From an uncultured Eubacteriales bacterium (GTDB lineage Bacteria > Bacillota > Clostridia > Oscillospirales > UBA644), in NCBI GenBank assembly GCA_900547165.1, contig URFZ01000012.1:3637-67636 (forward strand): DNA of 64,000 bases. The letters are read 5' to 3'. Below the pieces are notes generated by a model. That model did no database searches. It was given only the letters and a program-made list of their open reading frames with translations, and had not been told where the DNA came from. The position numbers were made by a program, and so were the translations under genes. Within the stretch, counting starts at the first letter, position 1. The number at the start of each line of letters is the position of its first letter. Of the stretch, positions 28,557 to 38,275 are shown one piece after another.

Positions 28557-29258
28557 ATGCAATACGATAATATAAGCGAGGTCTACGACAAATTCAACGA
28601 CGACTTCGATTACGAAAAATACCTGAATGCGGTCTTTCGCCGTTTTGCGCTCCGAAAAGAGGGGCTTGTCCTCGATTGCGGTTGCGGCACGGGCGTTCTG
28701 ATGGAAAAACTGACAGACCTCGGCTATGACTGCACGGGAGTGGACGCTTCCGAAAATATGCTTGAAAACGCAAGAGAACGCTTTGAAAAGGCGGGCAAAC
28801 AGGCTCATCTCGTGTGTCAGGAATTGGAAGAGATAGATATGTACGGGGCGTATGACATCGTGTTCTGCACGCTCGACACAGTCAACCATATACTGTCGCT
28901 CCGAGGATTGAGAACGTTTTTCAAAAGCCTTTTCAATTTTACAGAACCGGGCGGAAGTTTTGTTTTCGATATCAAGACAAAAGCGGCGTTTGAGACTTCA
29001 ACCATGCCGAATGTCTGCGAAAAAGACGGCGATATGCTTATTGTACGCGGACAGTTCGACGGAACGCACGCATGGTACGACCTGACCGCATTTGAGCAGA
29101 CGGAAAACGGTTACGAGCGGTTTGACGACTCCGTGGAAGAAAGATTTTATACGGAAGAAACGATAAAAGAGACGCTGAAAGCGGCAGGATTTGCGTATGC
29201 GGACAGCATAAAACGCAAAGAACGCATAATATACTGCGCCCGAAAGAGAGAGCAATGA
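28557..29258 (+). CDS. Class I SAM-dependent methyltransferase
   Basis: A 233-residue methyltransferase. The SAM site is 'VLDCGCGTG' (about 39-47) followed by 'TGVDASENML' with the acidic ribose-binding residue, and post-motif 'YDIVFCTLDTVNH'. It resembles the Methyltransf_25 group with unknown small-molecule substrates. It begins 3 nt after the S11-like gene and overlaps hslO by 4 nt, so translation is coupled on both sides. Substrate unknown. Confidence 0.8.
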   Translation: MQYDNISEVYDKFNDDFDYEKYLNAVFRRFALRKEGLVLDCGCGTGVLMEKLTDLGYDCTGVDASENMLENARERFEKAGKQAHLVCQELEEIDMYGAYDIVFCTLDTVNHILSLRGLRTFFKSLFNFTEPGGSFVFDIKTKAAFETSTMPNVCEKDGDMLIVRGQFDGTHAWYDLTAFEQTENGYERFDDSVEERFYTEETIKETLKAAGFAYADSIKRKERIIYCARKREQ

Positions 29259-30031
29259 CCGAAAAACTTTTGAAATACACTTGCGACGGCGCAAGAATAC
29301 ACGTTGTTTTTCTGAATGAAGCGGTCAAAGAGATAAGCAGAGTTCATTCGCTTTCCGAAAGCGACACTTCACGGCTCGGACAGGCGGCTGCATTGGCACA
29401 ATGCCTGACGGCGGACAGAAAAGAGGACAACGCATCGGTTGCCGTGTCAATCAGATTTCCCGACTCCGATAAAAGTTACACGGCAATAGCAGAAACAGAC
29501 GGAAGGGTTCGCGGAATGTGCGACAAGGCGGGAAGTTCCGTTTCGGACGAAGTAATTTTGGAAGTCACACAGAAACTGACCGTTCGTGGCGACTATTCAA
29601 GCATCGTCGAGGGCAAAGACATCGAAGACGCCATAGCGCATTATTACAAAACAAGCCAACAGGTCGAAGCACATTGCGCGGTGTTGACTTTCGGAAAGAC
29701 CTATTGCTGTCTGCTTGTGGAACAGTTCCCGATAACCTGCGAAGCGGAGGAAGTCTTTCGCCATGCGGCGGACAGAGAATGGGAACACTTACAGCCCTTC
29801 ATAACCGCGACGGAATTAACCGACGAAACACTTAAAATATTTGAAAAGTACAGAAAAGTCGCGGACACTCCGCTCCGTTTCGGCTGCACCTGCAATCGTC
29901 GAAGCGTTCGGGCGGCACTCTCGGCTGTGGACAAAGAAGAATTGAAAAATGCGGCGGACGAAGACGGTTTTGTCTCGGTCAACTGCAAATATTGCGGCAA
30001 GCATTACAGGATAAACGTTAGCGAGGACTGA
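29255..30031 (+). CDS. hslO: Redox-regulated chaperone Hsp33
   Basis: A 258-residue Hsp33. The C-terminal zinc site has the four conserved cysteines C211, C213, C244 and C247 (CTC and CKYC). In the reduced state they bind zinc; oxidation releases it and turns the chaperone on, protecting proteins during oxidative stress. The N-terminal region 'RDGARIHVV' equivalent and 'GQAAALAQCL' fit the family. In a strict anaerobe it complements the rubrerythrin downstream. It overlaps the methyltransferase by ATGA and is followed 3 nt later by the GH-like gene. Confidence 0.93.
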   Translation: MTEKLLKYTCDGARIHVVFLNEAVKEISRVHSLSESDTSRLGQAAALAQCLTADRKEDNASVAVSIRFPDSDKSYTAIAETDGRVRGMCDKAGSSVSDEVILEVTQKLTVRGDYSSIVEGKDIEDAIAHYYKTSQQVEAHCAVLTFGKTYCCLLVEQFPITCEAEEVFRHAADREWEHLQPFITATELTDETLKIFEKYRKVADTPLRFGCTCNRRSVRAALSAVDKEELKNAADEDGFVSVNCKYCGKHYRINVSED

Positions 30032-30034
30032 AAA

Positions 30035-31660
30035 ATGAGTAAATACACCGATAAACTTTGCGGCATGGACGCATACGGCAGATATGTGCCGACACAGGAC
30101 GGGAAAAAGACGGATAAAGAAGTCGGAATGTTCTATTTCTGTTGGCTCGGCTCCATGGACAGAAAGTTATATGACATTCAAAAAATGCTTGATGAAAACC
30201 CGAACGCGCTTTGGGACGCGACGGGTCCCGACGAAAGTCCTCTTTGGGGCTTCCATTTCTGGGGCGAACCGTTGCTCGGTTATTACAACTGTGAAGATGA
30301 GTTCGTTATCCGCAAGCATCTTGAAATGCTGACCGCCGCGGGAATAGATTACATCGCGTGCGACTGCACAAATGCGGCGATTTATCCCGCCGTATATCTT
30401 AAACTGCTTCAAAATATAGACAAATTACAGAAAGAGGGCAAGAACCCTCCGAAGATATGCGCTTACACAAACGCAAATTCGGTAACGACCGTCAGAACTC
30501 TTTTTGCCTGTTTCTACGAAAAGAAGAATCTTTATCCCGACGCATGGTATGCGCCGAACGGCAAACCGGTTGTCATCGCAAGACTTGACGAGAACAACGA
30601 GGTGCTTGAGCCCGATATTGCGGAATGCTTTGACGTCAGAAAAAGCCAATGGCCGAACGAAGAAGTTAAAAACGACGCATTTCCGTGGATGGAATGGTTT
30701 TGGCCGCAGCCGAATCACAACGGTTTTATGTCCGTTTCCGTTGCGCAGCACAGCAAAGGCACGTTTTTCCAATGCGAGGGAAACTGGGGCAGAGGATATG
30801 ACCATAAAGGCAACGAGAACCACGACAGTTACCGTCTCGGACAGAACTTTGAAGCGCAATGGAGCACGGCAATAAATTCGCCCGACGTAAAAAATGTTTT
30901 CGTAACGGGTTGGAATGAATGGGGCGCGCAAAAAATAAATCTCGGCGGAGATATAATATTCGTAGACTGCTTCAACGAGGAGTATTCAAGAGACATCGAA
31001 CCGCTGAAAGGCGGCTATGAGGATGCATTTTATCTGCAACTCATACGGAATGTCAGACGCTTCAAGGGTCAGGGCGAAAACACGGAGCGCGGCTGCAAAA
31101 AGGCAATAGACGTTTACGGCGACGATTCGCAATGGAACGACGTCTGCTCCGTATATATGCCCATATCCGACGTCAACGAGGGAAGAAACTTCGCATCGCA
31201 GGATCCCGATATAATCTATACACAGGAGCCCGCCAAGAACAACATCGTTGAGATTAAAGTCGCACATGATGCAGAAAACGTATATTTCCGAGTAACGACC
31301 GAAAATCCGATAACGGAAAGAACGACACCGAACTGGATGAACCTGTTCATCGGCGCGGGAAAACCGCACCAATGCGGCTGGGAGACGTATTCGCACGTTC
31401 TGAACAGACGCGAAGTCGGTTCCTTTGACGCGCTGAATATGTCGGGCAACACCGTTTCTTACAGAAAAACAAATATACACATTGATAAAAACAAGATGTA
31501 TGTTGCCGTTCCGAGAAGAATGATAGGAGCCGACGGCGACTGCCCCTCGATATATTTCAAAGTCGCGGACAGCGTAAAAGAATTCCGCAACATAAACGAC
31601 TACTACGCAAGCGGAAAATCCGTCCCGATGGGCAGACTCAGTTTTATATACAATTTCTGA
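30035..31660 (+). CDS. Cytosolic glycoside-hydrolase-like protein (GH71/GH99/WbsX-like) with C-terminal beta domain
   Basis: A 541-residue protein without a signal peptide. The N-terminal barrel (about 25-350) shares 'FHFWGEPLLGYY', 'AAGIDYIACDCTNA', 'VTGWNEWGAQ' and 'EEYSRDIEPLKGGYED' with the secreted paralogue at 15784-17544. The C-terminal 170 residues ('VEIKVAHDAENVYFRVTTE') look like a CBM9/DOMON-type beta sandwich, which is usually extracellular, so its presence in an apparently cytosolic protein is odd. No catalytic residues can be assigned with confidence. Last gene of the S11-like/methyltransferase/hslO operon. Confidence 0.65.
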   Translation: MSKYTDKLCGMDAYGRYVPTQDGKKTDKEVGMFYFCWLGSMDRKLYDIQKMLDENPNALWDATGPDESPLWGFHFWGEPLLGYYNCEDEFVIRKHLEMLTAAGIDYIACDCTNAAIYPAVYLKLLQNIDKLQKEGKNPPKICAYTNANSVTTVRTLFACFYEKKNLYPDAWYAPNGKPVVIARLDENNEVLEPDIAECFDVRKSQWPNEEVKNDAFPWMEWFWPQPNHNGFMSVSVAQHSKGTFFQCEGNWGRGYDHKGNENHDSYRLGQNFEAQWSTAINSPDVKNVFVTGWNEWGAQKINLGGDIIFVDCFNEEYSRDIEPLKGGYEDAFYLQLIRNVRRFKGQGENTERGCKKAIDVYGDDSQWNDVCSVYMPISDVNEGRNFASQDPDIIYTQEPAKNNIVEIKVAHDAENVYFRVTTENPITERTTPNWMNLFIGAGKPHQCGWETYSHVLNRREVGSFDALNMSGNTVSYRKTNIHIDKNKMYVAVPRRMIGADGDCPSIYFKVADSVKEFRNINDYYASGKSVPMGRLSFIYNF

Positions 31661-31675
31661 TATTAAAGATTTACA

Positions 31676-31720
31676 GGGCTGTAAAAAAACTTGCGTTTTT
31701 TTTACAGCCCCTATATTTTT
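31676..31720 (+). terminator. Terminator, GGGGCTGTAAA hairpin family (copy C)
   Basis: GGGCTGTAAAAAAAC (31676-31690), loop TTGC, and the complementary arm to 31710, then CTATATTTTT. Confidence 0.88.
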
Positions 31721-31802
31721 ATTCAATTTTGAGAATATATGCTTTTTATTTGCATAAAAATGTAAAAACAATCAACAATTATAAAAATATGCGCTCAAAC
31801 TA

Positions 31803-31831
31803 TTGAAAAAATTGTAGTAATATGGTATAAT
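31803..31831 (+). promoter_or_regulatory. Promoter of brnQ
   Basis: TTGAAA (31803-31808), 17 nt, TATAAT (31826-31831) with extended -10 TGG at 31823-31825. The leader is only about 36 nt. Confidence 0.85.
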
Positions 31832-31873
31832 TCATATATCCCATCTAACATAGCAAAGAAAAGGATTTTTTCA

Positions 31874-33238
31874 ATGAAAAAGAAATTGAGTTTTAAAGAA
31901 TATGTATACGTCGCAAGCATGCTCTTCGGCATGTTTTTCGGAGCGGGCAATCTTATTTTTCCCGTACATATGGGACAGTCTGCCGGTTCAAACGTTTGGA
32001 CGGCGGTTCTCGGTTTTCTCATCACAGGTGTTGGGCTTCCCCTGCTCGGAGTTGCGGCGCTCGGCATAAGCCGCAGTACGGGGCTTTTTGATTTGAGCAG
32101 TAAGACAGGCAAACCTTACGGTTACTTTTTCACCTGTCTGCTTTATCTGACGATAGGACCGTTTTTTGCGATTCCTCGTTGCGCGACGACCTCTTTCACG
32201 GTCGGACTTGAACAACTTCTTCCGAAAAGCGATTACGGCAGGCTTTATCTTTTCCTTTTTACGTTTGCATTCTTCCTTGCCGCGCTTATGTTCTCCCTCT
32301 TCCCGGGCAAGATATTAACCTGGGTCGGCAAAATACTCAACCCGTGTTTTCTTGTATTCCTCGGAATACTTGTCGTTGTTTCGCTTATCAATCCCACAGC
32401 GTCGGTATCTTCCGTCGCGCCCGAAGGCAATTACGTTGATCAACCGTTTTTTGCGGGCTTTCTTGACGGATACAACACCATGGACGCACTTGCAAGCCTT
32501 GCGTTCGGCATAATCGTTGTCAACGTTATCAAAAGCCTCGGCGTCACCGAACCGGGAGCGGTTGCTTCCAATACGGTCAAATCGGGCATTTTCAGTTGTC
32601 TTTTCATGGCGGGGATATATGTTGCGGTCGCCGTTGTCGGCACACAGAGCCGCGGCGCATTTGCGACAAGCGAAAACGGCGGTATCGCACTTGCGCAGAT
32701 AGCCGAGCACTATCTTGGTTTTGCGGGACTTATCGTTCTTGCCGCGACAGTCACCCTTGCCTGTCTGAAAACGGCGGTCGGACTTATAACAAGCTGTGCG
32801 GAAACGTTTACAGCGCTGTTCAGAAAAGGACCGAATTACAGAACTTGGGCAATAATTTTCAGCGCGCTTTCTTTCATATTCTCCAACTTCGGACTGAGCA
32901 ACATTATAACCTACTCCGTACCCGTGCTGATGTTCCTGTACCCGCTTGCGATAGTGCTGATACTGCTCGCGCTGTTCGGCAAATTCTTCGGGCACGACAA
33001 AAAGGTCTATGCGTTTACAATAGGCTTCACATTGCTCCCCTCGCTTTACGACGGCTTTATGTCGCTCAATAAAAGCGTCACGATAATCGACAGCGCCGCG
33101 ATAGAAGCGATAACAAGCAAATATCTGCCGTTTTCCGCTCTCGGTCTCGGCTGGATATGTCCCGCCGCGCTCGGTCTCATCATCGGGCTTATCGTTCACT
33201 TCGCATCAAAATCAAAGCAAAAACCGTCACTCGGTTAA
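31874..33238 (+). CDS. brnQ: Branched-chain amino acid transport protein BrnQ (LIVCS family)
   Basis: A 454-residue membrane protein with about 12 helices that imports leucine, isoleucine and valine with a cation. The family N-terminus is clear: 'MLFGMFFGAGNLIFPVHMG', 'YLTIGPFFAIPRCATTSF' and 'VVNVIKSLGV'. AAGG lies about 9 nt before the ATG. The gene stands alone between its own promoter and the convergent terminator at 33272-33299. No T-box or leucine-responsive leader is visible in the short 5' region. Confidence 0.93.
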   Translation: MKKKLSFKEYVYVASMLFGMFFGAGNLIFPVHMGQSAGSNVWTAVLGFLITGVGLPLLGVAALGISRSTGLFDLSSKTGKPYGYFFTCLLYLTIGPFFAIPRCATTSFTVGLEQLLPKSDYGRLYLFLFTFAFFLAALMFSLFPGKILTWVGKILNPCFLVFLGILVVVSLINPTASVSSVAPEGNYVDQPFFAGFLDGYNTMDALASLAFGIIVVNVIKSLGVTEPGAVASNTVKSGIFSCLFMAGIYVAVAVVGTQSRGAFATSENGGIALAQIAEHYLGFAGLIVLAATVTLACLKTAVGLITSCAETFTALFRKGPNYRTWAIIFSALSFIFSNFGLSNIITYSVPVLMFLYPLAIVLILLALFGKFFGHDKKVYAFTIGFTLLPSLYDGFMSLNKSVTIIDSAAIEAITSKYLPFSALGLGWICPAALGLIIGLIVHFASKSKQKPSLG

Positions 33239-33271
33239 AATATGTATGCTAAACTAAAAATTAAGACAAAT

Positions 33272-33299
33272 AAAAAATCTCCCGTTTGGGAGATTTTTT
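33272..33299. terminator. Bidirectional terminator between brnQ and vanZ-like gene
   Basis: A symmetrical 12-bp hairpin, AAAAAATCTCCC / GGGAGATTTTTT with loop GTTT, giving a T tract on either strand. Confidence 0.92.
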
Positions 33300-33876
33300 A
33301 TTTGCTTTCTCTGATTTTTTCGACAAACCGTTTCTTTCGTACAAGCAGAAAAATCAGCACGCCGATGATTCCGCCGAGAGTGTTCAACATCAGGTCGTCT
33401 ATATCCGTGCTTCTGCCGACAAAATATTGCGCGGTCTCGATAAAGAGCGAAAAGAAAAACGTGAACAGAATACCTTTTACCGCTTTGCCCGTCAACAAAG
33501 ATGCAAGAAAACCGACGGGAACAAAAAGTCCGATATTGCCGAGCAGATTTATCCAAAGCGAATAGTTATGTCCGTTTCTGTAATCGGCACGGACAAGCCT
33601 GAAAACGCGGAAAGGTTCAAGGTTTATATCGCCGTAATCCGCAAAAACAAATTCAATTCCGTTTCCGTTCAGGTGCATTTCGGGCAAAAGCGTCTGTGAA
33701 ATTATGCCGGCGACAATCATTGCAAAAATGACAACGGCAACATCTCTGCCGAAATATACTGTTTCGTTTTGTTTTTGAAGTCTGCGCCGCTTTCCTCTTC
33801 GGAAAAGCGCCGCGCCGACGCCCGCAGCTGCCAGAAACGGCAGCATTTTTATGCAAAAGAGCAAAATATATCTCAT
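33298..33876 (-). CDS. VanZ-like family membrane protein
   Basis: A 192-residue protein with about five helices. The VanZ hallmark is present: 'NLLGNIGLFVPVGFLASLL', 'SLFIETAQYFVGRSTDIDDLMLNTLGG'. The best known member gives low-level teicoplanin resistance; most homologues are of unknown function in the cell envelope. A basic loop follows the first helix. It is divergent from the FAD protein with only 26 bp between start codons, so each gene's promoter must overlap the other gene. Confidence 0.88.
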   Translation of the reverse strand: MRYILLFCIKMLPFLAAAGVGAALFRRGKRRRLQKQNETVYFGRDVAVVIFAMIVAGIISQTLLPEMHLNGNGIEFVFADYGDINLEPFRVFRLVRADYRNGHNYSLWINLLGNIGLFVPVGFLASLLTGKAVKGILFTFFFSLFIETAQYFVGRSTDIDDLMLNTLGGIIGVLIFLLVRKKRFVEKIRESK

Positions 33877-33902
33877 TCGGATTCTCCGTTTGAATATTCG
33901 TT

Positions 33903-34850
33903 ATGTTTTATGGTAAAACTTTCCGTATGAAAGGTTTTCTGAAAAAGGACGATTACCGTCTGCGGTTTGCACCGTCGAAAAAGAACGTAAAAGTCGATAT
34001 TCTCGTTATCGGTGGCGGTTTGGAGGGAATAACAACGGCATTCCTCGCCGCAGAAAAAGGATTCAACGTCGCGGTGGCGGAACGCTTTTTTATCGGGTCG
34101 GGACGAACGTCTTTTATGCAGGGCTGTCTGACACCGAACTTAAAAACGGCTGACGCAACTAAAAAATATGATGAACACGCAAAACTTATAACATTCCTCG
34201 CAAAGGAAGCGGGTGAAATTCCCGTTTCAAAACTTCCGTTTTTTTTCTTTTCCGAAAAGCCGCAGAATATTCCGACGGGAGCAGACTTTTTCAACGGAGA
34301 AGAACTTTCCGAGTTCGGCGGCAAAGTTCCCGACGGTGCGATTTTTCGTAACGGTGCGCTTTCGTTTTCTCCCGTCGTTCTGTGCAAAGCCCTTGCGGAA
34401 AGAAGCAGACTGTCAGGCGTTTGGATATATGAAAGCACAAGAATAGATTCCGTCTTTGACAAAACGGCGACCACCGACAGCGGGGTTGAAATAGCGTTCA
34501 AAACACTTGTCAACACAACCGGAAAAGGCGAAAGGGCAAAACGGCGTTTTCTTCTCCGCGCGGAATTTGTCGGAGAAAAACTACCGCATCTTGTATTCGG
34601 AGACACGGAGTTTTGCCCATTGACGGCTGTTTCGAAAGACGGAAAAACGCTTGACGTAGCGCTGACCGCAAGAACAAAGGCGGGCGCGTTTTTCGAAAAG
34701 AAACGGCTCGGTGAAAGCCTTGCGGCGATACTGCCCGTTTGCCCGACTGAAAAACGGTGTTATATCGGAGAGTGTCGGGGCGATTATTCAGTTGCGGGCA
34801 TCTGCGAACGGAGTCTTTGCAGAGAAAGCAATAATTTCGGTTTGAGCTAA
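33903..34850 (+). CDS. FAD-dependent oxidoreductase (DAO-like)
   Basis: A protein of up to 315 residues with an N-terminal dinucleotide-binding fold, 'VDILVIGGGLEGITTAFLAAEKG', typical of glycine/D-amino-acid-oxidase-type flavoproteins. The usual partner motif near the C-terminus of the flavin domain is weak ('LVNTTGKGERAKRRF'), and the protein is somewhat shorter than the 360-400 residues common in the family, so it may be truncated or divergent. Neither candidate start (33903 or 33927) has a good ribosome site. Substrate unknown. Confidence 0.6.
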   Translation: MFYGKTFRMKGFLKKDDYRLRFAPSKKNVKVDILVIGGGLEGITTAFLAAEKGFNVAVAERFFIGSGRTSFMQGCLTPNLKTADATKKYDEHAKLITFLAKEAGEIPVSKLPFFFFSEKPQNIPTGADFFNGEELSEFGGKVPDGAIFRNGALSFSPVVLCKALAERSRLSGVWIYESTRIDSVFDKTATTDSGVEIAFKTLVNTTGKGERAKRRFLLRAEFVGEKLPHLVFGDTEFCPLTAVSKDGKTLDVALTARTKAGAFFEKKRLGESLAAILPVCPTEKRCYIGECRGDYSVAGICERSLCRESNNFGLS

Positions 34851-34947
34851 AATCTTTTGGTTCAATATATTTCAACCGATATTATTCGGCTTCTCCCGTC
34901 AGCACAGGCAAAGTATACTAATCAGAAACAACACAAAAATAACAGAT

Positions 34948-34978
34948 ACGCGCTGCGGCGATTTTCGTCACAGCGCGT
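34948..34978 (-). terminator. Hairpin between the FAD gene and clpE
   Basis: ACGCGCTG/CAGCGCGT arms (34948-34955 with 34971-34978), followed on the forward strand by GTTTTCG and on the reverse strand by an A-poor TATCTGTTATTTTTG tract. It can end either convergent gene. Confidence 0.6.
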
Positions 34979-35031
34979 TTTCGCTTTCCCTTAAAGAATT
35001 TCAAACCCAATTATCGGACGGCTGCAAACAG

Positions 35032-37335
35032 TTATTCCGCAACGACGGTCAGTTCTCCGTTTTTCACATCAACGGTAACCTTTTTGGGAATCATATCCGC
35101 ATCGCACATATCCGAAACGACCTTGTCCTCAATTTCGCGCTGAACCACTCTGCGGACATTGCGTGCGCCGTATTCGGAACTGTAAGACATATCCGCAAGT
35201 TTTTCGACTGCAGCGTCCGTGCATTGAAACTCGATCTCTCTTTCACGAAGACCGTCGGCAAGATCAGACAGGAATATTCTGACGATGCTTCCGAAAAGTT
35301 CGCGCGGGAGCGGGTCAAACGTGATTATCTCATCGACACGGTTAAGAAATTCGGGGCGCAGGAACTCACCGAGCGCTTTTTTGGATTTTTCCTCGCTCAG
35401 GAGAGAAACGCTCTTGTTGAAGCCCGCCGTGCCGCTGCCTTTGAGATTTGAGCCCGCATTCGAGGTCATAACAATAATGGTATGCTCAAACGAAACAACT
35501 CTGCCGTGCGCGTCGGTTATCTTGCCATCGTCAAGAACCTGCAAAAGTATATTCAAAACGTCGGGATGAGCTTTTTCTATCTCGTCGAAAAGAATGACGG
35601 AGTACGGCTTGCGGCGTATTTTTTCCGTCAACTGTCCCGCTTCGTCATAACCCACATATCCCGGCGGCGAACCGATAATTCTCGACACGGAGTGCTTTTC
35701 CATAAACTCACTCATATCAAGACGGATAAGCGTTTCGGGCGAATCGAACAGTTCTTTCGAAAGTACCTTTACAAGTTCGGTCTTTCCGACGCCCGTGGGA
35801 CCCGTGAAAATAAACGAGATAGGTCTCTTTCGGGGAACAAGGCTGACACGTCCGCGACGAACGGCGTCCGCGACGGCTTTTATCGCCTTATCCTGTCCGA
35901 CTATACGGGCGCGGAGCGCAGATTCGAGATTTTTCAGTTTCTCGGTCTCGCTCGCCTTTATCGACGTTGACGGAATGCCCGTCCACAGTTCGATGACTGT
36001 AACTATATCATCAAGCGTTATCGAATAATCTTTCAGTTCGTCTTCAAGTTCTTCAACATCCGCTTTAAGGCGGCATTCCGTGGCGCGAAGTTCCGCTATC
36101 TTGGCATAATCCGCTTCCTCGCGGTTCTCTTTCGCTTCAAGCAGGTCAAGTTCGGAAGAAGTCTTTTCGAGTTCGGATTTCGCCTTGAAAAGGTTGCTGT
36201 AACGCGGCTCTTTGAGCACCGCGTTGGAACAGGCTTCGTCTATCAGATCTATCGCCTTGTCAGGCAGAAATCTGTCCGTGACGTACCTTTCGGAAAGTTC
36301 GACCGCTTTTTTCGCGAGCAACATCGGAATCTTGATGTTGTGGAACTGCTCATAATGCCCTTTTATGCCTTTCAGCATTTCAACGGTCTCCTCAATAGAG
36401 GGTTCGTTGACGATAACGGGCTGAAAACGGCGTTCGAGCGCGGCATCCTTTTCGATATATTTTCTGTATTCGTTAAGCGTTGTTGCGCCGATGACCTGAA
36501 CTTCGCCCCTCGAAAGTGCGGGTTTCATCATGTTGGCGGCGCTCTGCGTACCCTCCGAATCGCCCGTGCCGACAAGCGTGTGAACTTCGTCGATAACGAG
36601 AATTACGTTTCCGACACGCTTAACTTCTTCAAGAAGTCCTTTTACACGACTTTCAAACTGCCCTCTGAACTGCGTGCCTGCGACAAGCGCAGTCAGGTCA
36701 AGCAGATAAACTTCTTTATTTGCAAGTTTTGCGGGAACATTACCGTCCGCTATCTTTTGCGCAATACCCTCGGCTATTGCGGTTTTGCCGACGCCCGGTT
36801 CGCCTATAAGACACGGATTGTTCTTTGTTCTGCGGTTCAGTATCTGCAAAACGCGGAGCATTTCTTTGTCTCTGCCGACAACATTATCTATCTTGCCCTC
36901 ACGCGCTTTGCGGGTGAGATTTTCGCAGTAAGAGTTCAAAAATTTCAGTTTCCGCGCTTCTTTTTCCGTCTTTTTCTCGCGTTTTTGTTCTTTTCCGTCC
37001 GTAACCTCAGAAGAACCCGTGTCAGAGCCCTCCGACTCCGCATCGGCATCGGCTTTGATATCGGACATCAGTCGGTTGAAAAACTCCATACTCGGAGCGC
37101 CGCCCGGAGTGAAATCCTCATCTCCCATCTGTGAAAACATATCTTCCATCTGATCGGAAATGTTATCGATTTCATCGTCGTTTATGCCGAGTTGGTTCAT
37201 CATCATATCGACATTGGGAATCTTCAATTCTTTTGCGCATTTAAGACAAAGCCCTTCGTTCTTTGCCTCATTTCCCTCCATTTTCGTTATAAAAACGACC
37301 GCCGCACGCTTTTTGCAGCGAGAGCACATAACCAT
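35032..37335 (-). CDS. clpE: ClpE-type AAA+ unfoldase
   Basis: A 767-residue Hsp100/Clp ATPase with two AAA+ modules: Walker A 'GEPGVGKT' then 'GPTGVGKT', and Walker B 'VILVIDEVHTL' and 'VILFDEIEKAHP'. A coiled-coil M domain (about 395-450) lies between. Instead of the double Clp_N domain of ClpC, it starts with a Cys4 zinc finger (C4, C7, C30, C33) and an acidic linker, the layout of ClpE. These proteins feed unfolded proteins to ClpP during heat and thiol stress. GGAGG lies 9 nt upstream. No CtsR box, McsA/McsB or ClpP gene is visible nearby. The short IGF-type loop for ClpP docking could not be placed with certainty. Confidence 0.85.
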   Translation of the reverse strand: MVMCSRCKKRAAVVFITKMEGNEAKNEGLCLKCAKELKIPNVDMMMNQLGINDDEIDNISDQMEDMFSQMGDEDFTPGGAPSMEFFNRLMSDIKADADAESEGSDTGSSEVTDGKEQKREKKTEKEARKLKFLNSYCENLTRKAREGKIDNVVGRDKEMLRVLQILNRRTKNNPCLIGEPGVGKTAIAEGIAQKIADGNVPAKLANKEVYLLDLTALVAGTQFRGQFESRVKGLLEEVKRVGNVILVIDEVHTLVGTGDSEGTQSAANMMKPALSRGEVQVIGATTLNEYRKYIEKDAALERRFQPVIVNEPSIEETVEMLKGIKGHYEQFHNIKIPMLLAKKAVELSERYVTDRFLPDKAIDLIDEACSNAVLKEPRYSNLFKAKSELEKTSSELDLLEAKENREEADYAKIAELRATECRLKADVEELEDELKDYSITLDDIVTVIELWTGIPSTSIKASETEKLKNLESALRARIVGQDKAIKAVADAVRRGRVSLVPRKRPISFIFTGPTGVGKTELVKVLSKELFDSPETLIRLDMSEFMEKHSVSRIIGSPPGYVGYDEAGQLTEKIRRKPYSVILFDEIEKAHPDVLNILLQVLDDGKITDAHGRVVSFEHTIIVMTSNAGSNLKGSGTAGFNKSVSLLSEEKSKKALGEFLRPEFLNRVDEIITFDPLPRELFGSIVRIFLSDLADGLREREIEFQCTDAAVEKLADMSYSSEYGARNVRRVVQREIEDKVVSDMCDADMIPKKVTVDVKNGELTVVAE

Positions 37336-37450
37336 TCAACATTACCTCCCTCTTGGGATAATACAATTACACGCAGCGGCAAAACGCATAAAAAGCAGCC
37401 GTTTCCGTGCCGTGCTTAGCATAAATCTCAGGCAGAAAAAACTCTGCCCG

Positions 37451-38191
37451 TCAGTCAAGCGTTTTTATTATGGGGTTTATCTTGCAGAGAACTTTATAAA
37501 CAACCGTTCTGTTGTATATAGCGTCCTTTTCCGCAAGAGATCTGTCTTTCATAATATACGGAGACACCGCGCTCACAACAGCCGCAAGGATAAGCGCAAT
37601 CAAAACTCCTCTTACAAATCCGAGCAGGCCGCCGCCGAGTTTGTCGAACTTTCGGATAACGGGAACGTGCAGAATAAACGAAAGAACAAGCCAGATAAGA
37701 CCTATCACTATCCAAGTTCCGACAAACAGAACCGCAAACGCAATAACACGGCTGAGAGACGATGCAAGCGGGGTCGCCATCGCGTCTATAACGTGCTCAC
37801 GGGCGCTTTCCACGCTCTCTGCAACATAGTTATCGTAGATTTCTTTGAGTTTGTCAACGCCGACGTTAACATAGCCGCAGAAATCCGTGAAAAACGACGG
37901 TTGCTCTTCAAAAAGTCCGTCAAAGTTTATCTCATCCTCGGAAGATTCTACATTTCCGGGATCGGGCGTCAACTGATTTACGACCCATTTTCTGACAGGT
38001 TCATGAACGAATTTGTCGTTTATCTTTTCACCGACACCCGAAGAAAATGAAACGGCAACGATAACCGCCACTATACATCCGACAATGCCGATAATCGACC
38101 TCAAAAATCCTTTACGAACGCCTATCGCAACAAAAACGGCGATAACGGCTATCAAAGCAATGTCAAGGCATACGCTGATTGCAACATCCAT
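37451..38191 (-). CDS. CvpA family membrane protein
   Basis: A 246-residue protein with four or five helices of the CvpA/colicin V production family: 'VGVRKGFLRSIIG' equivalent at the start and 'FDKLGGGLLGFVRGVLIALIL' in the second half are typical. A roughly 90-residue extracytoplasmic insert between helices 2 and 3 is acidic. The molecular role is unknown; homologues affect the cell envelope. AAGGAG precedes the ATG at 38191. It follows DUF5711 at 84 bp in the operon that begins with the methyltransferase. Confidence 0.85.
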   Translation of the reverse strand: MDVAISVCLDIALIAVIAVFVAIGVRKGFLRSIIGIVGCIVAVIVAVSFSSGVGEKINDKFVHEPVRKWVVNQLTPDPGNVESSEDEINFDGLFEEQPSFFTDFCGYVNVGVDKLKEIYDNYVAESVESAREHVIDAMATPLASSLSRVIAFAVLFVGTWIVIGLIWLVLSFILHVPVIRKFDKLGGGLLGFVRGVLIALILAAVVSAVSPYIMKDRSLAEKDAIYNRTVVYKVLCKINPIIKTLD

Positions 38192-38275
38192 AAATCCGAT
38201 CTCCTTTTAACTGTTGCCGAGTTCGGAGAACCGAAACCCGACGATGTAACCTCAAATTAAAACATTTTCGGATAT

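Noticed and set aside
37336..37450. CtsR or CIRCE heat-shock operator before clpE
   Set aside because: No heptanucleotide repeat (GGTCAAA type) or CIRCE inverted repeat was found in this stretch.
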